NCBI GenBank assembly: GCA_030737875.1
Contig: CM060910.1
Coordinates: forward strand, 615,611,303-615,675,302
Direction: 5' to 3'
From: Allium sativum
Taxonomy: Eukaryota; Streptophyta; Magnoliopsida; Asparagales; Amaryllidaceae
DNA length: 64,000 nt
Position numbers and translations under genes: made by a program. A model generated the notes under the pieces. That model had not been told where the DNA came from, searched no databases, and was given only the letters and a program-made list of their open reading frames with translations. Positions 12,455-26,600 of this stretch are shown in pieces; the first letter of the stretch is position 1, and each line of letters begins with the position of its first letter.

Positions 12455-12924
12455 TCAAAAAATACCTGGAATGAATAATTCCGAATTCGAAGCACGAATG
12501 ATCTCCTCCGTTTCCCAGTTGCAATTTCTATCATCAGCACTCCACTGCACTTTGACCAGACTGACTGATTCCCTTCTCAATTGCTTCGTATCTCTGTCCA
12601 TGATACGAAGTGGCTTTCTCTCGACAGTCAGACTGGGCTCAATATCCAGATTGTCTAATGCAGAAGGCTGAACAATCAAGGAAGGATCATGCAAATACTT
12701 GCGAAGATGGGATACGTGAAACAAGTTGTGCACCCCCGCAAGTTTCCAGGTAACTCAACTCGATAAGCTAAAGACTTACTTTCTCCAATATGCGAAAAGG
12801 ATCAATAAATCTGGGAGTAAGCTTTCCTTTCCGACCAAAACAGACTACATTCTTTAATGGAGATACTCTGAGGAAAACTTGATCCCCAGCCACAAACTCT
12901 AAACTTCTTCTTTGCCTATCAGCA
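12455..12924 (-). pseudogene. pol: B integrase C-terminus with chromodomain
   Basis: Continues the integrase of 26787-26969 without a gap in sense: the frame before G ends in DRQKKYA and resumes here with DRQRRSLEFVAGDQVFL. Next comes the GPY/F module (LTPRFIDPFRILEKV, with Asp in place of the first Gly), a frameshift near 12770, HNLFHVSHLRKYLHDPS, and a chromodomain (LRIMDRDTKQLRRESVSL, then VKVQWSADDRNCNWETEE). The chromodomain aromatic residues (W in VQW, W in NWE) are present. Chromodomains are thought to steer insertion toward modified chromatin. The stop is at 12455. Insertion G begins at 12925. Confidence 0.92.
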
Positions 12925-15900
12925 TGTAACGACCGGGAATTCCGCTCGACCCGAATCAGTTGCTAAACCGATCATGACCATTCGAAACGCCTGATTGTTT
13001 TGAGAACACGACAAATTAGAACACAGACAGAAGAACAATTCATTGTTTATTACAACATTTCCTCAGAATACAAGAATATACAGAGTATGAAGACAGAAAT
13101 TACATTCGATAAATATCAGAGATTACAATAAATTAAATAGCAGCGGAAAATAATACAATACACAACTAGAAGTAATACACGGATACAAAGCTTTCCGAGT
13201 ATCGTTCCAGCTGTAAATCGGGATCCTGTGAATATAAATCTGCGAAACCAAAACTACTAGCTGCCCGTGTCAAAATAAGGGCACCCAGAGTTTAGGTTAA
13301 AACAATAAACTCCAGGTCAGTCATGGACTGGTGTGAGAACTAAAGCAGTTATTAATCTTTATTTTAAAGTTAGGTAAATCAAGGGACCACGCCGTATAAC
13401 ACGAAACGGGTTTCCTCCCAAGAATACCAGTGCATAAAACAACAGCACAATGCTAAATAAAGAACAATGAAGCTATTATAAGACCCAGGTCCCATCACAC
13501 AATGCAACACAAACCAAAGGATAGGGTTTTACCTTATAATAGCCAAAGAATGCTTGATACGTTAAAACAAATCTTTTATTATTGCTATAAGTGAAGAAAT
13601 CAATTTCAGATCATAAGTATCAATCATAGGCGGCATGAGTGCCCCATACCACTATGTCGCCATATATAGGTTATACAATCAAAATCGCAAAATCACGTAT
13701 TTGGAAATTGGATTTCCATCTATGAACCGAGGCCAGGGATCGTCCTCTACCGATTCGAGATGCTCTAGCCCGCCCCTTAGGAACAGAACGCATCGTCCCT
13801 TAGATCGTCAGGGTCGGTCCACCGATGTTGATTAAAATGCCTTAACACAGCATTTCCCCACCCTATGGGGTGTCAATGAGCCAACGAATGACTCCATCGG
13901 TTCCACATAGTCGCCGACTTATCCGAGGTGCCTCGCAACAGCAACAACCACATAAGTCAAACTCGTCAGGGCGTGTAAAACCACTGACGCCACTTCTAGC
14001 TAGAAGGAAACGCATGCCCTCCCTGAAGTCCTCTCCTGTTTCTGGTTCACAACCGGGGTGTGAGGCTCGTGAATTCACGTTACACAAAGCTATGCCACAC
14101 AGGCGGTGCTTTGATCATCAACCAAAAGACTTTGCTTTTCAATAAAAGCCTTGATCAATTGCATCTCAGCATGCCACACAGGCAATTCACGCTATGCAAT
14201 CGATATCAATCACACAGAATGAAATCCGATGTCAGACATGCAGTCCATACAAGTCCGTTCTGGGTCTGAACGAAACCGGAGGCATCTTGTACCTCGCATA
14301 TCCATTGATCTCCAAATACGTCTGGACGACCACCAACTATTTCCCTCCTCTTGGGTGTACAACCCAATCAGGATCATTAGTAATTATCCAAAAGATGTGA
14401 AGACCTCCGGTCTTCGACCACTGTCTTCATCTTCGACTTATCGTTGTATCAGTTATTCAGAATGGGATAAACCCGGTCTTTCCGAATAACTCGCGTATAT
14501 ATTATAAAAGTGTTACACAAACACAACATACGCCTCATTCCAATTCATCAGTCACTAACCGTAAATTAGTAAGAGAACAATTCCCCAAATATTAACCCCG
14601 AAGGCCGAAACCAACATCAGATCAATACCCAGGAAACCATTCATCTTAACTAATCTTCAGTTAGTTGCTAAATTTCACATTCCTAGGGAAAGATTCCCAT
14701 TAATTTTATCAAAGATAAATTATTTAACTTTATTCTTTAGTCTTCTTTTGAATATCAATTCAACCCAAATTATGTTTTATCCAAACTAGTCGGGATTAAC
14801 GAACCTTACCGAAGTAATCAATTGTTAAATTTCAATTACCATTTCACGTTCAAATCTAATTAAAGATTTAACTATCGCCTGGAGCAAAACTGGTGATACT
14901 CCATTCTCGACCATTTCTTGAATTTGATAATTTTAATTATCAAATTCACTTTTCAATCTATTTAAAGATTCATTAAAACTCCACTTAGTTTTAATCTTTA
15001 ACTGGGTTAAAGAACCAATGTCATTTAAAACACGGTTCACGATAAACCCAAAATCACTTTCTATTCCATCAGCCCTTAACCGTAAATTAGCAAGTGAACA
15101 ATTCCCTAAGTAATAAGATCGAAGGCGGAAACCAACATCAGATCAATACCCAAGAAACCAATCAACTTAACTAATCTTTAGTTAATTTCTGATTTTCTTA
15201 ACTCCATTGGGTCTAAGAACAGTATTATTAAAGATACCATTCACGACAACCCAAAATCACATTCCATTAATTATCGGGTTAAAGAACAAGTGTTATTTAA
15301 AACACCTTTCACGATAAACCCAAAAATCAATTCCAATTCAATTCCAATTAAATATTATTTAATTGGTACACTTCATTAAATCTAAATAAAAAGATTTAAT
15401 ATTTTTCTCAACTGGGTTTAAGAACTGTGTTAATGAAGACACCATTCACGACAAACCCAAATCCCATTTGATATTAAATACAAGGCTCTGAATAGAAAAT
15501 ATATCGGCTTATATTCAATATCAAATTCTACGACCAACAAATATCGTATTGGAAATAACGATATAAATATATCTTTCAAATTTCCATAACAATATCTATA
15601 TAATCACAAAAACCCACATCGAAATATTCCAAAGACAATTTCTATTCAAATCCATTTCCAATCTATATATTGGAAATTCTGGTTATTTTCAAACCCATTT
15701 CAAATTCAATTTATTTATTTTAAAAATAAATAAATTATTATTCTAGTTCAAAACTAGTTCATTTCGATAAAAATCTATTTTTATCTTTTCAAATATGGAG
15801 TTTTTCATCCCAATTCTTTTCAAATCATTTCTTATGATTTTACATTAATTATCAATATTTTTAATAATTTTATCAAGGCCCGTACAGTCGATTTCCATCA

Positions 15901-16136
15901 ATGGCCATCGAACTGCACTTACAGCGACCTTTTCCAAATTTGATTTGGACATAATTCCAAATCCAACCGTTAGATTTCTAATTTCTTATATTCGTTAGAA
16001 AGCTCTTTTCGATACGAACCCAACGGTTCCGGTTTTAGGAAAATCCGACGGTCGGATCTCCCGTAATATTCGTTCGAAGTCAATGGTCAAAATTCGTGAA
16101 CTACCGCAGCGCGGTGCATTCTATTCAGGCCATTAT

Positions 16137-16171
<35 letters not shown>

Positions 16172-19100
16172 ATATTATATATATTTCATTGATTTTCTTT
16201 TAAAACGTATTTTAGAAATCATTTTAAATTCATTTCAAATCGATTTCAACTTCATATTCAATTTCTAATCAAAATTGAATATTCCATATCATCTATACAT
16301 AAATTCGTTTTAATTTCATTTCAAATCGATTTCAATTCAATTTCAATTTAATTCGAATTTCAATTCATTTCTATTTAATTCGAATTTCAATTCAATTCAA
16401 TTTAATTCGAATTTCAATTCATTTCAATTTAATTCGAATTTCAATTCATTTTCAGTATTCATTGGAAAAATGAATAAAATCGATGTAAATAACGTTCACG
16501 TCAAAATGGCGCAAATCTGATCAACACGGCTTCATATATTTCTATTTTCAAATATTCTATTTCAAATATCTCTTTTTCAAATATTTCTATTCAAATATTT
16601 CTTTTTCAAATATTCTATTCAAAATATTTCTTTTTCAAATATTCTATTTCATAATTGGAATGAGGCCCAATCACTTACCATAGATTTTATTTCTATGGAT
16701 TTCCGTACAACGCATGTATATATCAACGATGACAAACAATCAACCATCATCCAAAGTGCATTCTACACTGCATAAGCATCAAATATAAATATTCAACGCT
16801 TACAACAGGCTGTCAATCAACCGATCGACATACAGCTAATTATTGGGATTAATGTATGTCATATATCACCCCAATACCCGTGTGGGGTTTCAAACAATCA
16901 AACATAGATTTTATTTGTGCAGTTGGGCGATGTGTAAAATTTATCGTCCCAATCAATATCAGTCAAATGTATGGATATAAACAAATCATCCGATTTGTTT
17001 ATAAATATTCATTTCATTTTATATACACGTTAAAAATTCTATTTTTAACTATACAATATTTATTTTCTATATAAATATTTTATTTCACATCACACAATCA
17101 ACTACACATCAAAATCAAACAAACAAGCATACAAGCCGTCCATGGTCTGTGGACGACGGGTGTCGAGTGCTACTAAATACCGTCTACATCCTAATATATA
17201 TTTCAACTAGAAAATTAAATTAAAAGTGAGAAGTTCTCACCGACTAGCTAATCCAAACGCCACGACTCTTCTTAGGTAGGAAATCTTCGTCGGGCTCGCC
17301 TTTTGTCACTTTCGTTGCCCGTACTCACTACATGTATAAAAATCACATATTTTTGCTTTGCCTTCATAATAAAAATTATATTTTTATTCTGCTACTATAC
17401 AGATAAAAATTCTATTTTTATCTTGCCACTAATATAATAAAATTATATTTTTATTACCCTACATGAATAAAAATCATATTTTCATTCTTCCTATGATATA
17501 AAGGTCGAATTTTTATTATCTATATTATATAAAAATCATATCTTTATTTTACTTCACATATAAAGATCATATTTTTATATTCTCTATTATATAAAAACCA
17601 TATTTTTAATACTTCTACTTTATAAAAATTATATCTTTATTCTTTCTATAGTATAAAAATCATATTTTTATCCTTCCTATGATATAAAGATCGAATTTTT
17701 ATTATCTATATTATATAAAAAACATATCTTTATTTTACTATAAATTAAAAATCGAATTTTTTATTCTTTCTAAAATATAAAAATCTAAACTTTAAAATCA
17801 ATAAAAATCCTAACTTTTTTACTAACATAAAAAATACCTTTTTCTTTCATTAAAAATCATATCTTTTTAATTTTAAAAATGCTATACACATATATATTAA
17901 TAAAAATTATATTTTTATCCTAAAATCACATATATAAAAACCATATGAATGAAGACCATAACGATATAGCCTAAAGAAAACATATTCGAAGAGAATAAAA
18001 TAGAAAACTCACATCGAAGGGGAGGGGGGAAAGAGGTTCACTGTTGAAACCGGAGAGAGGAGGGGTGATTTTTTTCACGTTGAAGGGGAGAGAGGGGACG
18101 GGGAGGTGGAGGATCGCGCTGACTGGGCAAGGGTGCTTCAGATGATCGGCGCTTGGCTGTTTGGTGGTGGGTCGGGTCTCACGTCGAGGGGGGGGGGGGG
18201 AGGGGAAGGGTTCGAGCAGAGAGGATAAGGAGGGAGGAAGGAGAAGAGGAGGTGGGGCGCGGGTCTGGAGAGATGTGGCGGTGGTGGGGGCGGCTAGCAA
18301 TGGCGGAGGACTGGACGGGGGGGGGGGGGGGGAGGGAGATCGAGATCGGCGGTTTTCTTTTGAGAAGAAAAGGAGGGGCTCGTTTACTGAAAGGGGAAAA
18401 GTAACGGGGGGTTATTTGTAAATGAATTTATTTATTTTATTATTTATTTCTCCAAAATGTTGACTTTTTATTCGAACCCTGAACAAGACCCAACGACTGT
18501 CGCCCCTAGCGTATTACCCCCATTCCAAACACAATGGGATATGTATCATAGGCCAATTCGACCTTTTCGATAGGTTGTCATTCAATTTAAAATATAAATC
18601 ATTATATATTCAATTTGAACGTACATTTCGAATTACCAGGGCCACACAATAACTCTATAAATTCCCGAAAAATTATTTCTATCTTCGTATTAACGATACG
18701 GTCCTAACAAGACTAGTTTTGTCGAATTCTGAGACCGTTTGAAAAATGGCCATTTTCCAGTCGATTAAAATCAACTAAAACTGCTCAAACACGTTTTTCA
18801 TCGCCACGCTCACATACTGATTCAGAAAATTATGAAAATTGGAATCTACCAATAACTTGACATCGCGGATCCAACAAAAGTGGTTTCGTCGAAATCCAAG
18901 GTCGTTTGCAAAATAGCGACTATTCTGAATTTTCAACTGGACATATCTTTTGATTCCCGCGATGAAATTTCGATTCTTCGGATTCGTTGGAAAGATATTC
19001 TCGATTAGATTCAAATATTTTTGGTTTCACTAAAATCCGGTTTATTTTGCACCCGGTACATTCATTTGAAGTTTGAAATCGAATTATCGAACTACCGCGC

Positions 19101-19295
19101 CATTTTCAATTCCTTTTATATATATAAATAAATATTTATATTCTAACGACGATCTATATAAAATATACGTTCGAATTCCATTCAAAATAAATTTCTTGTC
19201 GTTTTTATTTAAAATAATTCATTTTAAATAATCAAAATTCGCTAAAATTGCCAAAATAAAAATTTTAAATTGGCTCAGATTTCCGAGTTATTACA
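12925..19295 (-). repeat. G 3' LTR (6371 bp)
   Basis: Starts TGTAACGACC and ends GAGTTATTACA. In plus coordinates it holds the CCGCTG motif (13141), the GGACTGGTGTGAG module (13325), a region shared with E/H at 13630-14480 including TTCTAGCTAGAA, two copies of the GTTGGTTTCGGCC module (14590, 15121), (AT)n at 16134-16172, short TTTCAATTYAATTCGAA repeats at 16310-16450, a palindrome array at 17330-17900, and a purine-rich region with G13 and G16 runs at 18010-18400 (pyrimidine-rich in element sense, likely near the transcription start). It has no gene; the 72-residue frame at 16856 is repeated at 24324 only because LTRs are copies. Confidence 0.92.
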
Positions 19296-20180
19296 ATCTC
19301 CCCCACTTAAAACTTTTCGTCCCCGAAAAGGAACGAAGCCGAAAGTTGTTTCACAAATCAACTCAACTTCCGTTATTTTCACTACGGCTTAAGTTCTTCA
19401 ACTTTTCAGTTTCTAAGAACTTTTCAAATTTTTCAAAAATTTGGCTAACACCCCAAATTTTAGAAAAATTTCGCCATAACCTCCCCTGCACTGGGGACTT
19501 CGGGATATTTCATATAGCCTCCCATGGCCTTCTTCAATCCAAAAGAAAAGGAAAAGCCAATCGGCTCACAAAATCACCCAAAACTCAAGAAATACAATAA
19601 ACATGTACCTATTTGTCCGGCAAACAATTTTATTCCTCTTCTCTAGCCTCCTTGATATGACCTGTTCAATGGATACACATGTATATGTATGCAAATACGA
19701 CTAATTTTCAATACAATTCAACATTCGGTTCAATTTGGCTAAATAGTTCAAATTTTAATTAATCAAAACAATAATCAAACAACACATTCAGCAATCAATT
19801 AGTTGATTAACGTTTCAAATCCATAATTTTGATATATAGTCAAAAATCACATTTTTGGTGCCAAATCACAACAATAGGCCCTATCTAATTTTGGTTCTCA
19901 CACCAGTCTATCGGAAATATATAGACATCTCACTTTCGATACTCGAAAATAAATACTAATAACGCTGCATCATTATCAGAATCATCCCCGGGCGACTAGA
20001 GTATGATTCTATATCTACCCAATATATTAAAACTTCAAATACACGCGGATCAGACGTATATGCAAAACCTTTATATACTGGATTGTCCAAATTAATATAA
20101 ATAAACAATCAAATACAAAAAATTCGATTTAAATTTTCAAAACAAAAATATGTTCTCATTTTAAAAAATATACTCTTCAC

Positions 20181-20260
20181 ACTCATTCTAGGATACTACT
20201 GATCCCATCTCTAATGAGTTATTCTAATTGGATATTACTAATCCTATATCTGATGAATTC
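20181..20260 (-). ncRNA. G leader hairpins
   Basis: Minus strand 20219-20181: outer stem ACTCATT / AATGAGT with an inner stem GGAT / ATCC around CAGTAGT. A second, weaker copy (20260-20221) keeps GGAT / ATCC around TAGTAAT. The same element occurs in E, C and B at the same distance from the primer site. RNA structure and role are inferred. Confidence 0.55.
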
Positions 20261-20308
20261 TTTCGTTCGGTTCTAACGTGTCTTGTTCTCTGAGCTTTGT
20301 AAACCAAA

Positions 20309-20320
20309 GCTATGATACCA
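20309..20320 (-). other. G primer-binding site
   Basis: Minus strand TGGTATCATAGC, initiator tRNA-Met type with one mismatch (T for G at position 9), three bases inside the LTR edge at 20324. Confidence 0.9.
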
Positions 20321-20323
20321 CGT

Positions 20324-23300
20324 TGTAACGACCGGGAATTCCGCTCGATCCGAATTAGTCGCTAAACCGATCAAGACCGTTCGAAATGCCTGATTGTTTT
20401 GAGAACACGACAAATTAGAATGCAGACAGAAGAACATTTCATTGTTTATTACAACAATTCCTCAAAATACAAGAATATACAGAGTATGAACACAGAAATT
20501 ACATTCGATAAATATTAGAGATTACAATAAATTACATAGCAGCGGAAAATAATACAATACACAACTAGAAGAAATACATGGATACAAAGCTTTCCGAGTA
20601 TCGTTCCAGCTGTAAATCAGGATCCTGTGAATATAAATCTGCAAAACCAAAACTACTAGCTGCCCGTGTCAAAATAAGGGCACCCAGAGTTTAGGTTAAA
20701 ACAATAAACTCCAGGTCAGTCATGGGACTGGTGTGAGAACTAAAGCAGTTATTAATCTTTATTTTAAAGTTAGGTAAATCAAGGGACCACGCCGTATAAC
20801 ACGGAATGGGTTTCCTCCCAAGAATACCAGTGCATAAAACAACAGCGCAATGCTAAATAAAAAACAATGAAGCTATTATAAGACCCAGTTCCCATCACAC
20901 AATGCAACACAAACCAGAGGATAGGGTTTTACCTTATAATAGCCAAAGAATGCTAGATACGTTAAAAAAATCTTTTATTATTGCTATAAGTGAAGAAATC
21001 AATTTCAAATCATAAGTATCAATCATAGGCGGCATGAATGCCCCATACCACTATGTCGCCATTTATAGGTTATACAATCAAAATCGCAAAATCACGTATT
21101 TGGAAATTGGATTTCCATATGTGAATCGAGGCCAGGGATCGTCCTCTACCGATTCGAGACGCTTTAGCCCGCCCCTTAGGAACAGAACGCATCATCCCTT
21201 GGATCGTCAGGGCCGATCCACCGATGTGGATTAAAATGCCTGAGCACTGCGTTTCCCCACCCTTTGGGGTGTCAATGAGCCAACGAATGACTCCATTGGC
21301 TCCACATAGTCACCGATATATCCGAGGCGCCTCGCAACAGCAACAACCACATAAGTCAAACTCATCAGGGCGTGTAAAACCACTGATGCCACTTCTAGCT
21401 AGAAGGAAACGCATGCCCTCCCTGAAGTCCTCTCCCATTTCTGGTTCACAACCGGGGTGTGAGGCTCGTGAATTCACGTTACACAAAGCTATGCCACACA
21501 GGCGGTGCTTTGATCATCAACCACAAGACTTTTCTTTTCAACAAAAGCCTTGATCATTTGCATCTCAGCATTCCACACAGGCAATTAATGCTATGCGATC
21601 GATATCAATCACACAGAATGAAATTTAATGTCAGACACGCAGTCCATACAAGTCCGTTCTGGGTCTGAACGAAACCAGAGGCACCTTGTACCTCGCATAT
21701 CCATTGATCTCCAAATACGTCTGGACGACCACCAACTATTTCCCTCCGCTTGGGTGTACAGCCCAATCAGGATCATTAGTAATTATCCAAACGATGTGAA
21801 GACCTCTGGTCTTCGACCACTGTCTTCATCTTCGACTTATCGTTGTATCAGTTATTCAGAATGGGATAAACCCGGTCTTTCCGAATTACTCGCGTATATA
21901 TTATAAAAGTGTTACACAAACACAACATATGCCTCATTCCAATTCATCAGTCACTAACCGTAAATTAGTAAGAGAACAATTCCTCAAATATTAACCCCGA
22001 AGGCCGAAACCAACATCAGATCAATACCCAGGAAACCATTCATCTTAACTAATCTTCAGTTAGTTGCTAAATTTCACATTCCTAGGGAAAGATTACCATT
22101 AATTTTATCAAAGATAAATTATTTAAATTTATTCTTTAGTCTTCTTTTGAATATCAATTCAACCCAAATTATGGTTTATCCAAACTAGTCGGGATTAACG
22201 AACCTTACTGAAGTAATCAATTGTAAAATTTCCCAACCCCAACCTATTCATCTCATGAAGTAAAACTGGTAATACTTCATATCTAACACCACGGTGTTAT
22301 CGGTAAATTCAATTACCATTTCACGTTCAAATCTAATTAAAGATTTAACTATCGCCTGGAGCAAAACTGGTGATACTCCATTCTCGACCATTTCTTGAAT
22401 TTGATAATTTTAATTATCTAATTCACTTTTCAATCTATTTAAAGATTCATTAAAACTCCACTTAGTTTTAATCTTTAACTGGGTTAAAGAACCAATGTCA
22501 TTTAAAACACGGTTCACGATAAACCCAAAATCACTTTCTATTCCATCGACCCTTAAACGTAAATTAGCAAGTGAACAATTCCCTAAGTAATAACCCCGAA
22601 GGCCGAAACCAACATCAGATCAATACCCAAGAAACCATTCAACTTAACTAATCTTTAGTTAATTTGTGATTTTCTTAACTCCATTGGGTCTAAGAACAGT
22701 ATTATTAAAGATACCATTCACGACAACCTAAAATCACATTCCATTAATTATCGGGTTAAAGAACAAGTGTTATTTAAAACACCGTTCATGATAAACCCAA
22801 AAATCAATTCCAATTCAATTCCAATTAAATATTATTTAATTGGTACACTTCATTAAATCTAAATAAAAAGATTTAATCTTTTTCTCAACTGGGTTTAAGA
22901 ACAGTGTTAATGAAGACACCATTCATGACAAACCCAAATCCCATTTGATATTAAATACAAGGCTCTGAATAGAAAATATATCAGCTAATATTCAATATCA
23001 AATTCTACGACCAACAAATATCGTATTGGAAATAACGATATAATATATCTTTCAAATTTCCATAACAATATCTGTATAATCACAAAATCCCACATCGAAA
23101 TATTCCGAAGACAATTTCGATTCAAATACATTTCCAATCTATATATTGGAAATTCTGGTTATTTTCAAACCCATTTCAAATTCAATTTATTTATTTTAAA
23201 AATAAATAAATTATTATTCTAGTTCAAAACTAGTTCATTTCGATAAAAATCTATTTTTATCTTTTCAAATATGGATTTTTTCATCCCAATTCTTTTCAAA

Positions 23301-23607
23301 TCATTTCTTATGATTTTACATTAATTATCAATATTTTTAATAATTTTATCAAGGCCCGTACAGTCGATTTCCATCAATGGCCATCGAACTGCACCTACAA
23401 CAACCTTTTCCAAATTTGATTTGGACATAATTCCAAATCCAACCGTTAGATTTCTAATTTCTTATATTCATTAGAAAGCTCTTTTCGATACGAACCCAAC
23501 GGTTCTGGTTTTAGGAAAATCCGACGGTCGAATCTCCCGTAATATTCGTTCGAAGTCAATGGTCAAAATTCGTGAACTGCCGCAGCGCGGCGCGTTCTAT
23601 TCAGGCC

Positions 23608-23649
<42 letters not shown>

Positions 23650-26600
23650 TATATATATTTCGTCGATTTTCTTTTAAAACGTATTTTAGAAATCGTTTTA
23701 AATTCATTTCAAATCGATTTCAACTTCATATTCAATTTCTAATCAAAATTGAATATTCCATATCATCTATATATAAATTCGTTTTAATTTCATTTGAAAT
23801 CGATTTCAATTCAATTTAATTCGAATTTCAATTCATTTCAATTTAATTCGAATTTCAATTCAATTCAATTTAATTCGAATTTCAATTCATTTCAATTTAA
23901 TTTGAATTTCAATTCATTTTCAGTATTCATTGGAAAAATGAATAAAATCGATGTAAATAACGTTCACGTCAAAATGGCGCAAATCTGATCAACACGGCTT
24001 CATATATTTCTATTTTCAAATATTCTATTTCAAATATCTCTTTTTCAAATATTTCTATTCAAATATTTCTTTTTCAAATATTCTATTCAAAATATTTCTT
24101 TTTCAAATATTCTATTTCAAAACTGGAATAAGGCCCAATCACATACCATAGATTTTATTTCTATGGATTTCCATACAACGCATGTATATATCAACAATGA
24201 CAAATAATCAACCATCATCCAAAGTGCATTCTACACTGCATAAGCATCAAATATAAATATTCAATGCTTACAACAGGCTGTCAATCAACCGATCGACATA
24301 CCGCTAATTATTGGGATTAATGTATGTCATATATCACCCCAATACCCGTGTGGGGTTTCAAACAATCAAACATAGATTTTATTTGTGCAGTTGGGCGATG
24401 TGTAAAATTTATCGTCCCAATCAATATCAGTCAAATGTATGGATATAAACAAATCATCCGATTTGTTTATAAATATTCATTTCATTTTATATACACGTTA
24501 AAAATTCTATTTTTAACTATACAATATTTATTTTCTATATAAATATTTTATTTCACATCACACAATCAACTACACATCAAAATCAAACAAACAAGCATAC
24601 AAGCCGTCCATGGTCTGTGGACGACGGGTGTCGGGTGCTACTAAACACCGTCTACATCCTAGTATATATTTCAACTAGAAAATTAAATTAAAAGTGAGAA
24701 GTTCTCACCGACTAGCTAATCCAAACGCGACGACTCTTCTTAGGTAGGAAATCTACGCCGGGCTCGCCTTTTGTCACTTTCGTTGCCCGTACTCACTACA
24801 TGTATAAAAATCACATATTTTTACTTTGCCTTCATAATAAAAATTATATTTTTATTCCGCTACTATACAGATAAAAATTCTATATTTATCTTGCCACTAA
24901 TATAATAAAATTATATTTTTATTACCCTACATGAATAAAAATCATATTTTCATTCTTCCTATGATATAAAGATCGAATTTTTATTATCTATATTATATAA
25001 AAATCATATCTTTATTTTACTTCACATATAAAGATCATATTTTTATATTCTCTATTATATAAAAACCATATTTTTAATACTTCTACTTTATAAAAATTAT
25101 ATCTTTATTCTTTATATAGTATAAAAATCATATTTTTATCCTTTCTATGATATAAAGATCGAATTTTTATTATCTATATTATATAAAAATCATATCTTTA
25201 TTTTACTACAAATTAAAAATCGAATTTTTTATTCTTTCTAAAATATAAAAATCTAAACTTTAAAATCAATAAAAATCCTAACTTTATTACTAATATAAAA
25301 AATCACCTTTTTCTTTCATTAAAAATCATATCTTTTTACTTTTAAAAATGCTATACACATATATATTAATAAAAATTATATTTTTATCCTAAAATCACAT
25401 ATATAAAAACCATATGAACGAAGACCATAATGATATAGCCTAAAGAAAACATATTCGAAGAGAATAAAATAGAAAACTCACATCGAAGGGGAGGGGGGAA
25501 AGAGGTTCGCTGTTGAAACCGGAGAGAGGAGGGGTGATTTTTTTCACGTTGAAGGGGAGAGAGGGGACGGGGAGGTGGAGGATCGCGCTGACTGGGCGGG
25601 GGTGCTTCAGATGATCGGCGCTTAGCGTTTTGGTGGAGGGTCGGGTCTCGCGTCGGGGGGGGGGGGGGAGGGTTCGAGCGGAGAGGACAAGGAGGAAGGA
25701 AGGAGAAGAGGAGGTGGGGCGCGGGTCTGGGGAGATGTGGCGGTGGTGGGGGCGGCCAGCAACGGCGGAGGACTGGACGGGGGAGGGGGGAGGGAGATCG
25801 AGATCGGCGGTTTTCTTTTGAGAAGAAAAGGGGGGGGGCTCGTTTACTGAAAGGGGAAAAGTAACGGGGGGGGGGGTATTTGTAAATGAATTTATTTATT
25901 TTATTATTTATTTCTCCAAAATGTTGACTTTTTATTCGAACCCTGAACAAGACCCAACGACTGTCGTCCCTAGCGTATTACCCCCATTCTGAACACAATG
26001 GGATATGTATCGTAGGCCAATTCAACCTTTTCGATAGGTTTTCATTCAATTTATAATATAAATCATTATATATTCAATTTGAACGTACATTTCAAATTAC
26101 AGGGGCCACACAATAACTCTATAAATTCCCGAAAAATTATTTCTAGCTTCGTATTAACGATACGGTCCTAACAAGTCTAGTTTCGTCGAATTTTGAGACC
26201 GTTTGAAAAATGGCCATTTTCCAGTCGATTAAAATCAACTAAAACTGCTCAAACACGTTTTCCTTTGCCACGCTCACATACTGATTCAGAAAATTATGAA
26301 AATTGGAATCTAGCAATAACTTGACATCGCGGATCCAACAAAAGTGGTTTCGTCGAAATCCGAGGTCATTTGCAAAATTTCCATTTTTAAGGGCCAGAAT
26401 TCCATAGTGACTATTCTGAATTTTCAACTGGACATATCTTTTGATTCCCGCTATGAAATTTCGATTCTTCGGATTTGTTGGAAAGATATTCTCAATTAGA
26501 TTCAAATATTTTTGGTTTCACTAAAATCAGGTTTATTTTGCACCCGGTACATTTATTTGAAGTTTGAAATCGAATTATCGAACTACCACGACATTTTCAA

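Larger units (their letters stand above)
19296..20323 (-). other. G internal region, non-coding
   Basis: 1028 bp without a usable frame. It opens with the polypurine tract complement (ATCTCCCCCACTT) and the conserved CTTTTCGTCCCCGAAAAG segment, followed by sequence shared with E's interior (CACCCCAAATTTTAGAAAAA; GCCATAACCTCCCC). The part 19960-20090 matches C's interior (CAGAATCATCCCCGGGCGAC; GATCAGACGTATA). Next to the primer site lies the conserved leader hairpin (20181-20219). Confidence 0.88.

Noticed and set aside
16856..17074. 72-codon frame identical at 24324-24542
   Set aside because: The identity comes from the two LTRs of G being copies. It has no similarity to known proteins, no partner in E, H or F, and poor coding composition.
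18153..18421. Gly/Arg-rich open frames and the complementary Pro-rich frame at 25384-25950
   Set aside because: They arise from purine-rich DNA with G runs of differing length in the two LTRs, which shifts the frame between copies.
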